Source of the DNA: Sphagnum compactum
Lineage: Eukaryota > Bryophyta > Sphagnopsida > Sphagnales
Direction of reading: 5' to 3'
Assembly (NCBI GenBank): GCA_965153455.1
Contig: OZ234495.1
Span: forward strand, 19,278,875 to 19,342,874
DNA: 64,000 nucleotides
Notes under the pieces: generated by a model
The model's input: the letters and a program-made list of their open reading frames with translations, nothing else
Database searches by the model: none
What the model was told of the DNA's origin: nothing
Made by a program: the position numbers and the translations under genes
Part shown: in pieces, positions 1 through 9,610 of the stretch
Layout: every line of letters begins with the position of its first letter
Numbering within the stretch: position 1 is the first letter of the stretch

Positions 1-27
1 TTTATCAAAAAATGCTAAGCATATTCT

Positions 28-62
<35 letters not shown>

Positions 63-470
63 TAGCCCTCAACCCAAAACATCATAGTCCAGTTCATAAG
101 CAAATCCAAAAATACTAGATGTGCTAGTGTACTGCCGCTAATTAAGCAATTATTATCACTACCCAAATCTTAATCTGAATTTGATTAGTGAAAGAGACCT
201 AATTCTTAATCCAATTCAACCTGCATTTTCGTCATATAATCCAGCTAATCCCAAAACCTAGATTGCATGGTTTTGGATCAATCTAGCCAGTTTTGGATTA
301 GCAAAAATTTAGGTTGAAAAATTAAACTCCTGATTTTGCATTTTCAAGAGCCCTAATCGCAGCATTGTTGATCAGATTTGCTAAATCATGAATTGAGAAA
401 CATGGAACTGCTCATAAACAAAGCTGAAAAGGGTTTTAAAAGCTGAAGATCCTTTTGTACGGTTACCTAC
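1..470 (-). other. Intron of the left-edge gene (partial)
   Basis: This stretch follows the splice donor at 470-469 (AAG|GTAGGT on the minus strand) and runs off the window, so it is read as the first intron of the type II membrane-protein gene. It is AT-rich and shows no further exon that I can support. A (GA)n microsatellite lies at 30-59. Confidence 0.6.
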
Positions 471-695
471 CTTGACATGTGGGTCCCATGCCCTCAGAGG
501 ATCTCCCCAAAGCAAGCTCCTCCCTGAAGGCCAGATATGCACCCCAAGCAAAGCAAGAAAAAGAACAGCAAGCAAACAAGGGAGCATGGGCCACGCTGAT
601 CTCCTGACCCCATCTTTCTCCTGAAATAAAGAGTCAGGAGTCCAGCTGGAAACTTCATTAGCTTTCAGTGAAAGCCTTCTTGTTGTTGCCTCCAT
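471..695 (-). CDS. First exon of a type II membrane protein (partial gene)
   Basis: The exon encodes 75 residues from an ATG at 695 and ends in phase 0 at a strong donor, AAG|GTAGGT, at 471/470. The rest of the gene lies beyond the left edge. Residues 1-34 are polar and cytosol-like. Residues 35-53 form one hydrophobic helix (MLPCLLAVLFLALLGVHIW), followed by a lumenal-type stem (SGRSLLWGDPLRAWDPHVK). This short tail, single anchor and long missing C-terminus are typical of Golgi type II enzymes such as glycosyltransferases, but no catalytic part is in the window, so the family is not assigned. The start is favoured because the upstream sequence is a long pyrimidine/purine-biased leader without another plausible in-frame start. 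Being a chance ORF is unlikely given the clean donor in phase with the end of the membrane stem. Confidence 0.6.
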
Positions 696-1560
696 AACTG
701 GACTACATATATTTCCGGTTCCGCAAAATCACCAGATCACAAAACCACAACAACAACTTCTTCTTCCTCTTCTTCTTTGCATCTTTGGTTAAACCCACTC
801 CTCAACTTCAACAAACCCATTTTAAAAACCACTCCAAAACCCTTCAATCTTCAAGCTGAAACACAAAAGACCAACAACCCACTTACTCTAAATCTACAAA
901 TCTAACACACAAAAAACACAGCTCTGTTTCTTGCTCTCTAGTGACAACAATAATATCTGATCATCACCAGACCCTTCAACAGATCCTTCAAAACTCAGAT
1001 CTTTGAAGAAAGCTTCAAACCCAGGAAAAAAACATGGAGTGTACATGATCTCCTCCTCTAAACTTTTCCCACCAGAAATGTGCGACAGGAGAGCTCCCCC
1101 TCTACTCCAAAAAACACAACACAACACAACACAACAAAACAAAACAAAACCCAACAACAACAACAACAACAATGTAGCTTCAAAACCCAAATCTGTTTGG
1201 TTTACCAGCTCCTTTCTCTTGCAGATTCTAATCTATGAAAACAACAACAATGTAGCTCCAAAACCCAAATCTTTTTAATGCTTTCCCAGCTCTATCTCTG
1301 TTCTCTGTCTCTGTTCCTCTTTCAGATTCTGATCTAAGATTTTTGCTCTTGAGCATCCTGTAGCTGTTTAGACTTGAAACTAGAATGATTGTGGGAAGTG
1401 GGGGAAGGTTGAGGATGGGGGGGGGAGGAGGAAGGGAGGGGAGGAGGGGGGGGGGGACTAAGCATAGGAAAGAGTGCATTAGGCAGGCCATTATTGGGGG
1501 AATCAAGACAGGGAAGCCTTACACAACCTACCCTAAAACTTAAAACTACTACCAATAGAA
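696..1560 (-). promoter_or_regulatory. Leader and proximal upstream region of the left-edge gene
   Basis: The region is low-complexity and strongly strand-biased, as plant 5' leaders often are: CAA/CAAAA runs at 1110-1170 and CT-rich tracts to about 1330. A direct duplication of about 35 bp (core AATGTAGCT..CAAAACCCAAATCT) begins at 1171 and again at 1249, a 78-bp period. A purine tract with long G runs spans 1392-1457 and could form a G-quadruplex. No convincing TATA box or transcription start was found, so the boundary is approximate. Confidence 0.3.
1392..1457. repeat. G-rich tract, possible G-quadruplex
   Basis: Nearly pure G/A on the plus strand with several G runs of four to twelve. 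It lies about 700 bp upstream of the first-exon start of the minus-strand gene, so it may be promoter-proximal. Confidence 0.6.
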
Positions 1561-4546
1561 AGACTCTTTATTGAAAATGAAAAATGAAAAATGAAAATTC
1601 TCCTTGTTTTTGTGACAAACTAGTAGCCTCATGTAGGACTTGTTTGGTAATTTTTTTTGGGAATTATGAAAAGCTCTTCCAATATTTTTTTTGGTAATTA
1701 TTATGGCCCCCATTTAGGAAATTTCCAAAGTTACAAATAGAATACTAAAATATATATAATTTGGGAATATGATTAGCTCCCAACTAGGAGTTTTTAGGGT
1801 TTTTAGGGTTTTTTTTTTTTTTTTTTTTTTCAATATGGTGAATTGGAAAACTTGGCAATCAAAAAACATTTTTCTCAAAAAATTAGAAAAAATATGCCAA
1901 TTACCGTGAGAAAAAACATTAAAAAAACACATTTTTCTAGAGTTTTTTCCCCCCTTTTTTTTGGTCAAGAAAATGAAAAATAAAATTGTCGGAAAATTAA
2001 TTTACTGGGAGTCCCAACATCTTTTGTAGGTACTCCCCAATTTGGAAATTAATGAAGTTACCCATAGAAAATTATATAGAGAAATTTCTTTTTTAAGAGT
2101 GTTGATTTTAGTTTTTGTTGTACATCTATCCCCAGATGTTAATTTTATTGAAATGTTAATTCCTATATAGCAATGGGTGTGTAAATATTGAACAAAATCA
2201 TGTGTCTATTGTAGAATATATATCTAAAATCCTGACTTGCCATGTGATTCTAGTGTATATATACATACAATCCTTCATTTTTCCCCACTTTTTTAATAAA
2301 AAAATTAAAAATTGGATAAATTGACCCCCCAAAAAAAGAAAAAAAGAGGAATGTATGGGAAGGAGAAATGAACTATTGGGTTTAGCAATAGGACTTTTCC
2401 TATGCCATTAAATAGATTTTTTCTATTAAAGAAATTGAAGATATTGGGAACAAATGCCTTTGTAAAATTCTACATATAAAGATGATGGGGAAAAAACATG
2501 GAAATAAATTCACTTTGTAAGTTGTGAGCATGACACCATGAGATTTTCATGTCTAAATATCAAAAAAGAATGTATCTTCATCCCCTTCCAATTTGCTAAG
2601 AACAAGAAATAAAAGCTGATTCTATAGAATTTAGTGACTTTGGGATTTTAAGGTTGTAGGCTACCAATGTGTTAGAAATCTATTGCTTTTGTCAAGAGAA
2701 GTGTGAATGCTTGTGAAGCCCCTTCTTCTTCTTCTTTCTTCAACACCCATGCCCATTTTGGCCTTAAAACTTGCATCATATTGGCTATGCCTTTTTCATG
2801 GTAGGGTTTAGGGTTGGGAGGGTAAGTGTAATTTACACATATACCGATGGTGTAAAACAATTTTCGTCTTGTGGAAATGTTTGTGGTAGAGTAAAGTGTA
2901 AATGAACTATGTTTTGGACAAGAAGTGTTAGTTCTATGGGATACATCCAATATCTCGTCCTCAAAGGTCTTGTTGGGTGCATCGATTGTTTTGTGACTTG
3001 TTGAATTTGTTTTGAAAACCATGACAAGTGCATTCTTTTCACAATCAAGATAGGTATAATGCAACCACAAAGTTGTTTTTGAACATCAACTTTTAAAAAA
3101 ACCCATATTGTTTAGGACCTTCGTTTTGGACCCATGGTTTTAACCTAAACTTCTTAAACCCTAAACCTAATAAGTTCGTTTACTTTTTCATCAAATTTTT
3201 TCCCTTTTTTTTCATATTTTGATTTTGTTTTTATATTTACTAAGGAAGGTGACCTCAATGAAATTAAGGAAAATTTCCCCATTCAAATTGATGCATTTTA
3301 ATATATTTTGATCCAATCAGATTAATTGACAATTGTAAATCTTGAAAAGACAAACTTTTCTTTAAAACTTTTTAAATAAGTTTGCATTGATTTACACAAT
3401 CGGTATGCATAAATCACTTACAACATTTTACATTGCTAAAAGTAAATTTATATATTTTTACACTTACACAAAGTAGATAAATTCACTATTTACACTTAAA
3501 TGACAACATGTCTAAAACCATATACAAGCACAACATTGGTGAAGACATCTTGAGATTGGGCCAAAGTTTGGTATCCTTACATTCTAGGTCATGTGAAATC
3601 CACCATAATAACATTTCTAGCATAACTAAAGGATCCACTAAGCTTCACCATGCTCATCACCATGTGTTTCCAATTTAATATGATGAATATTTATCATCCA
3701 TGTGGATGTCATAACAACTTTATCATCCTTATGGATGTCGTAAAATGTTGGTTGGGCCCTCATTATTGTGAACAAATGGCACAAGGGGCCATGTGATAAA
3801 TAAGTATTGCTGGCAACTAATTCACACATATGTGAAGACCAACTACAACTTGTTGCAACATAGCAAATGCAAATATCATCCATAGACCAAAAAAAACCAC
3901 CATGTTTAAATTCATGGGCATATTGCTAATGCAACCTACAAATTTAAGCACAACTAGGGTTTTCTAGTGAAATGTGGTGAATTTTTGCCCATTTTGCAAT
4001 TTTAACACAAAAGAAGAACTTGGGGGAAATGTGTGTTTGTTTCTCAATGAAAAATGTGTTTTTTTTTCCAAATGTGTTGTTTCACCCCAAAAAATTATCA
4101 CTAAATTTGCAAAATGAAAAAATTGGAAACAAAAGCACTAGTGTGCATCCATGTGCAAAAACACACACAAACAACAAAAATTGCGTTACAAACGGAAATG
4201 AATTTTGCATTCAATCATTGATGTAATGACAAGCAATTTAATGTGTAAGAAAACATAACATGCCAATCAAAGGTTTATTATGCTCATTGAATTTAGAAAG
4301 CACAATTGAAACACAATAATATCAACACATTGTACGGAGACATTCTTAAATGTGTTGAGCAATTTACATTGTGAACAAGTGTCACATGATATGAACCTTT
4401 GAATCTATGGCATGATGACAATTCATTACTATCAATGATGATAAACGCTTTCAACACACTTGTGCAAGTGCACATGATTCATGAGCTGACCAACACAACA
4501 GTGGGCAATGTGTGCATGAGCACAAATCCACATGAAAATCCCACTC
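1561..4546. other. AT-rich spacer, no supported gene
   Basis: The spacer has many homopolymer A/T runs. Telomere-like TTTTTAGGG units lie at 1791-1812. A 132-codon open frame at 2672-3070 (-) has no recognisable domain or splice context and was not called. Confidence 0.5.
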
Positions 4547-4693
4547 AATTGTGCTCCACCTTGCACTACTACCATGTGCTCTCCACCTTACACTATTACC
4601 ATGTGCTCCACCTTACACCACTACCATGCACTCCAACTTACACTACTACCCATGAATCCACAAATGGCTAGTAGTGTAAGGTGGAGTGCAATT
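4547..4693. repeat. Four-unit ~25-bp array closed by an inverted copy
   Basis: Four degenerate units of about 25 bp (CTCCACCTTACACTACTACC-like) run from about 4552 to 4652. The first unit, 4547-4571, recurs in inverted orientation at 4669-4693 with a few mismatches, so the array sits inside a potential hairpin of about 147 bp. No coding role is apparent. Confidence 0.6.
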
Positions 4694-4950
4694 AGTTGTT
4701 GATGTATTTGTAGATTTTCATGGCAGCAGCATAAGATAGAGAGCAATTTGTTGTGGACATCGAAGTGCACCACAACTGATTAGATCTCAGTTAGCAAAAG
4801 GCTAGAGATAATTTTGTAAAACTTACAATGACACCAGCGTGCAAGAGTTTTTTAGAGAAGAGATCTAATGATCTAAATATCCAATACATCCAATATCGAG
4901 AAAACCAAAAACCCATCCCACACTAGAAATTATTCGCATAAACAAGCAAA

Positions 4951-4987
<37 letters not shown>

Positions 4988-5244
4988 GATGCACCCACAA
5001 GCTTCACCTACATTGGATTTGCTAATGGCATCTCATAAAGTCACTAAGATTCCAGTCTTGTCTTCTGTACCTTTTCTTCCATTCTTTCTCTAATTTTTGC
5101 AGTCTAGATTCTTCTAACAAAATGTATCAGGTCGCTCCATCATTGCATTTCAAGCACTTCACTTTGGATAGGAATTTTTTCCCCTAATGTATTCTCCTTT
5201 TGAAAAACATCAAGCTTGGGGCAGGGGACTTATCAAAAGCGTGG
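4694..5244. other. Spacer downstream of the thioredoxin-like gene
   Basis: Contains a (CT)n microsatellite at 4954-4984. I see nothing else that can be supported. Confidence 0.5.
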
Positions 5245-5448
5245 TCAGGACTCAGGAATTTTAAGCTCATGATGTATATCACTGATCACCAGCAATTTTG
5301 TTGAGAAATATGTTCGAAGTACCTCAAGTGCACACTGATGGTGGCCAGTAAGAACCTGGATCAACACTTGCATAATTGTAAGGTGCTCATCAGGATCATA
5401 AGCAAAAGCATGCCACTGGGCTATGGCTTGATGAAACCTAAATATTGC
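5245..5448 (-). other. Open frame behind a splice-acceptor-like site, 3' of the thioredoxin-like gene
   Basis: After a plausible acceptor (CATCTGTAG at 5457-5449) the minus strand stays open for 67 codons and then stops. The predicted peptide has exon-like composition, containing AIAQWHAFAYDPDEH and LLVISDIHHELKIPES. It begins 77 bp beyond the stop of the thioredoxin-like gene. It could be 3' UTR of that gene, an alternative last exon, or a fragment of another gene. I do not recognise its family. Confidence 0.25.
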
Positions 5449-5524
5449 CTACAGATGTCAAGGGCTTTCAGTGATAGTGCTTTCAAGTGAAGCAATGAAC
5501 CTAAAAATCGATAGGAAAGTCTTA

Positions 5525-6993
5525 CTATTTTGAGCCAGTTAGATCACTCCATTCCTCAATTATCTCACTTTTGCCAATATGCTTGTAGATAGCATCCAAG
5601 ATCTTAGCTTTGTCTCTTGTTGGGAATGACTCTACTAGTTCTTCATCCTTGTAAAAGTAAAATAAAGGCACCACCTGCTTCCACCCAAGAGAGGTTCAAA
5701 ACCAAACAATTACTACAATTGTGGATGTTCAAAGGAGTTAAAACTTGAAACAAACTGACTTCTTGAGGAATGTGACAGAGTTCCCATCAGTTCTTGCAGT
5801 AATCACATGTGCTGCATTGCAGCACATGTGCTCTTGAGCAGGTTTTCAACAAAGAACCACCATCTGGGTCTATTGCCAATCCCCGGATAGCAATAGATAC
5901 AACAAATAAGAAGTGTCCCTCAAATTGTCAACACAAGCTTTTTATTTATTTTTCTGTGCATGCTAGCTTGGTATACACAGACCTTGTGCAGACACAATTG
6001 TGCAGGGGTTCCTCACTAGAAGGTGATGATGACCTTATCTACATTCTTCATTTAGAGCCATTTTACTATGAAAACTGTGGAGCCCTACCTTGAGTTTCAT
6101 CAGTGAACACAAAGGTACAAGGACATACCCGAATGTTGTACTTTTCTGCTACCTCTGACTGCTCCTCATATTCATCCATGACCTACATGCAATTCAGCAA
6201 AATGATGAAGAAGGTTCAAGATTGCAGGATATAAACAACTGTGACATCATAAATAAGCAGGCAGAAACCCTAGGAGAACACACATTGCCAATTTCAGGTA
6301 TATTGGACTGCAACCTCTTATACCAGTGGTGGAGGCTACCCAAGACGGCCATGTGTGTGATTGCTGTGAGGGATTTCTCAAAACTAGAAACTCATTCAAG
6401 CTGAGGCCCTCACAAGCTGTACAATACAGGAGCTTCACAAAGAACCAAAAGTAGTGGAAGACAAGAAAAACTTGATATGGAAACAGATTGTTGGATGACC
6501 ATACATTGTGTTTGAGGAAAATTACAGATACTGCACCACTCCCAGCCCCTTTGCAGAGCTTAATAAACCCCTTCTCTATGTACCGACAGCTACCACAAGC
6601 TGTACGGTAGAAGTCGACAACAACAAGGGTATTTGTGCGCTTGGCATGTTGCAAAATACTCTGCAGCTCACTGTTTGTTTTGAACTCCCGTACACATTCC
6701 ACTGGACATAGTTCATCATCATCCTCATCATTTTCAACTTCTTCTTCCTTCTGTTCTGCTTTCCTTTTCCTATACTCAGCAGCATTCAACAGTGCTGACG
6801 GTGGTCTCTTTAGGGCAGATGCTTCCCTTCCATATGAACACAAGGACAAGCATCTCCTCCATTCACACCTCCTTCCTATATATCCATTTGAGAAATTGCA
6901 TTGGTGTCTTTCATTGTGAGAGCAGATTCCACTTATTGGAGTCAGGGGCTTGCTTGCAGTCCTCGCAGCCAAAACTGGTGACAAACTCCCCAT
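5525..6993 (-). CDS. Thioredoxin-like 4 protein, predicted chloroplast (3 exons)
   Basis: Three exons join in phase 0: 6993-6505, 6182-6129 and 5674-5525, all GT-AG, giving 230 residues. An in-frame ATG at 7035 would add 14; 6993 is preferred for its AACCATGG context. Residues 1-70 look like a transit peptide (Ser/Arg-rich, few acids). An acidic linker (EEEVENDEDDDE) follows, then a thioredoxin fold at about 105-212. The redox motif is CGSC at 133-136 within FYRTACGSCRYIE, so the Trp before the first Cys is replaced by Ala. FLKHN, DEYEEQSEVAEKY and the cis-proline of VVPLF (Pro184) follow in family order. These blocks match the plant thioredoxin-like 4 group (Arabidopsis At1g07700 type) as I recall it. 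Plastid targeting and disulfide exchange are inferred from the family; a specific partner is not known from the sequence. Confidence 0.88.
5804..5830. repeat. 27-bp near-perfect palindrome in intron 2
   Basis: Two 13-bp arms (CACATGTGCTGCA and its reverse complement) flank a single central T. The hairpin lies inside the second intron of the thioredoxin-like gene, between exons at 6129 and 5674. Confidence 0.8.
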
Positions 6994-7264
6994 GGTTTTC
7001 AGATGTTCTGTAGGATGGCAAAGCCTTCCTAGCAAAGAAAGCCTTAAAGGCGTGCAAAAAGGTCGATAGAATGGAAGCCGGGAATGAAATTAATTCATCA
7101 AAGGTGTGGGAACATAGAAGACTATGGAGAATTCCATGGCAACCTGCAAAGCCGAAAGACAAAGGAAATTCATCCATGGGAAGAGACAAAAGAGCAAAAC
7201 AACGTCACAACAAGGAAGACAACTTTCCTGCTGCGGATGATCATAGTCTACACAAGAGAATTCC

Positions 7265-7545
7265 AAATTCACAACAGATCTTGACTGCCATAAGAAGCAA
7301 AAAACGAACATCATCTCTCTTCGCGCAATTGATGTTCCCGATGAGCAGAAGAAAGATTTGCAAATACAAAACAGATCCTGACTGCCGTAAGAAACTCGAA
7401 ACGAACATCTCTCTTTGCGTAATTGATGCTCCTGATGTGCAGAAGAAGATTTGTAAATAGAAAACAGATCCTGACTGCCATAAGAAACACACAAAACAAA
7501 CATCATTTCTCTTAGCGTAATTCATGATCTCGATGTGCAGAAAGA
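7265..7545. repeat. Three tandem copies of a ~95-bp unit
   Basis: The motif CAGATCYTGACTGCCRTAAG starts at 7275, 7372 and 7465, and each copy continues through a GATG.GCAGAA block. The array lies 270-550 bp upstream of the thioredoxin-like start codon on the minus strand, so it may be part of its leader or promoter. Several short open frames run through it only because the unit lacks stops in some frames. Confidence 0.8.
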
Positions 7546-8047
7546 TTGGTACCTTTTATGAACGATTTATCACTTTGCAATAAATCTGAACACGTGCTAG
7601 TGTCAATCCTTCCAAACTCCTCTCCAAGACTCAAGTCCGTTGCCAATCGCTCGATTCCAATTCTCTCAGAGAAAACACAGAATCACAAAGGCTCAGAACC
7701 GCATCGCCGGATCACCTGAGTCCAACGGCTCCGAACGCGATTTCTCACTTCAGTCCGCCGAAATTTGCAAGGAAAAAAAATCTGATCAAAGTTCCAAATG
7801 ACGCTTGAGAAAACACACAAAAAAGCACGGCCAAAAACACATGCTCTTACCAAATCGCCTGCAATCAAATGGACGCTAGATCTTCGCTTCCGCCACTGTA
7901 GAAAAGCGTCAAATGTTGAACTCGTTCACTAGAAATTTCCGGACAGTGAGCTGTGGTGTGCATTGTGAAGAAAAAGCAGGCAAAATAGTTGTGATCTACG
8001 CAGATCTTCACAGGCTTTCGTGTTGTTTCTTCGCGCTGCTGTTCTCG

Positions 8048-8082
<35 letters not shown>

Positions 8083-8340
8083 ACGCTCTCCTGACGCTCT
8101 TTGCTGAGCGAGCTGCGAGAGACAAAGGGGTTAGCGATTCCGCCGCAGTTTCGCCACAGTTTCGCCAGCTTCGTTTGTGCAAAAGCTAAGGTTTTGCCAA
8201 TCTTCCTTGTGCTGCCACTTAGGGGGATGGATGGATAGATGGATGAATGGATGGATGACATCTTAACTTGGATCCAAAGTAGCCTAGTCGCCCCAGAAAT
8301 CAACTGCCCGTACCCAAAGATTCCCACCAATGGCGTTTTT
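7546..8340 (-). promoter_or_regulatory. Probable distal promoter/leader of the thioredoxin-like gene
   Basis: This part is less AT-rich than the surroundings and carries CpG-containing stretches (7620-7760, 8080-8180), a (CT)n run at 8050-8078 and a GGAT-type microsatellite at 8222-8257. That contrast with the AT-rich spacer suggests a promoter or untranslated leader reading leftward. I see no clear TATA box. Short Arg/Glu frames here are microsatellite artefacts. Confidence 0.3.
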
Positions 8341-8378
8341 TTTCTTTTTTTTTCTTTTTTTTTTCAACTTTTCTTTTT

Positions 8379-8598
8379 GTGATGTAGCCAAAGTGGCCTA
8401 TAATCCATAGGAAGATTTAGCCAGATTTGGCTACAAGCTAAATATGAAATCTGGCTAAATCTTCCTATGGAATAAATAAGCTAAATTTAAAGTCCTTTTA
8501 TATTTCTGGCTATTACTTGAAACCATGTGATTTTTCTTACATTTTGGTTAAAATTCTGGCTATTGAAATTCTCGAAAAGAACTTGATTTTTAGCTCTT
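8379..8598 (-). repeat. Dispersed palindromic repeat, copy A (with 24-bp hairpin)
   Basis: A minus-orientation member of the AGCCAAATTTGGCT family: GTGATGTAGCCAAAGTGG, then GAAGATTTAGCCAGATTTGGCTA, then distal GGCTATTGAAAT and AAAAGAACTTGATTTTTAGC blocks. It also has a perfect 24-bp inverted repeat, 8405-8428 against 8447-8470, with an 18-bp loop, not seen in the other copies. Confidence 0.7.
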
Positions 8599-9231
8599 TT
8601 TCTTTTTATTTTTCTTTTTCAAAAAGGCCAATCCCCACCTCACTCTCGTGGGTATGGAATGAAAAAAAAACACACCCTGACCAATAACCATGGTAAAGAA
8701 TCTACACCATGTTACCATGGCAACTTTGACACTCATTATATTATTTGTAGAAATGTTGAAATTTTCATTAAAAAAAAGATTTTCAAAATTTTTTTTTGGG
8801 GTGAATGAAAATAGAGAATATTTTGAATATTCAGGATTCGACATAAAATCTTCAAAAATAATTAATAATTGGAAAATCTTATTCAACACAAATGTGTTGA
8901 AGTTGGGCTTGTGCTATTGGCGTATTAAGAGAGGTGTTTGTTTTGTTTTGTTTTGTTTAGATATGATCATGTCATAGCCCTTCCAAACCGTGGGGCGACT
9001 TGCTCCATTTTTGGAGCCACCATGGTTATCGGGGGTTTTGCCAAATATTGAACCAATAGAGCCATATAAGTTATGGAGCTTTTGGGACTGATTAATTTTC
9101 CAATTTAAAATTAATTTAGCAAGATTTCAAAAGAACTCTGAAGTTAAAACCCACTAAATAGACTCAAAAGACACAAAGGGCCCACTAGTAATGGGATTAG
9201 ATTCGGATTTGCATAGGGGAAGGGACTCAAC
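8599..9231. other. AT-rich spacer
   Basis: Poly-A/T tracts and a (TTTTG)n run near 8940. No gene or further structure seen. Confidence 0.5.
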
Positions 9232-9610
9232 CATATAGGATAAAACTGAGGTGCTATTGGGAACTTCTTGGGAGCAACTTGTGAATTTGAGGAACCATTT
9301 GAGAACCTGATGGGAACACATTGGGAACAATGGAAAAAAGCCAGAAATCACCCACCCCCTCCACTTGGTCCCCTCCACACCAAGTGGAGGGGGTGGGTGG
9401 ACTCAACATTTGTTTTGTTTTTGGTTTTGTTTTTTTTAGGAATCATTTTGATTGGTCCATCACCAATAATAATAATAATAATTGAAACATTTAACATGCC
9501 CAAAATAAAATCATGCCCCAATTAGTTTGGGAGGATTTTTTGTTTTAAAAAAAGAGTTCCCAATGAATTTCCAAGGTGTTCCCAATAGCACCACACTTTT
9601 ATCCCATATG
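9232..9610. mobile_element. 379-bp MITE-like element with 33-bp terminal inverted repeats
   Basis: The ends 9232-9264 and 9578-9610 are inverted repeats matching at 30 of 33 positions (CATAT.GGATAAAA.TG). Inside is a 21-bp perfect hairpin, 9349-9369 against 9379-9399, with a 9-bp loop (CCACCCCCTCCACTTGGT). No transposase frame is present, so it would be non-autonomous. A clear target-site duplication is not visible, so the superfamily is not assigned. A related solo end lies at about 40487-40540. Confidence 0.6.
9349..9399. repeat. Perfect 21-bp inverted repeat
   Basis: Arms 9349-9369 and 9379-9399 pair fully around a 9-bp loop. The stem is GC-rich, unlike its AT-rich surroundings, so it should fold strongly as RNA or as a cruciform. 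Confidence 0.85.

Noticed and set aside
2672-3070. 132-codon minus-strand frame
   Set aside because: No recognisable domain, no splice or promoter context, and composition like the surrounding AT-rich spacer.
7865-8330. Arg/Glu-rich minus-strand frames
   Set aside because: The RERERER stretch is a translated (CT)n microsatellite.
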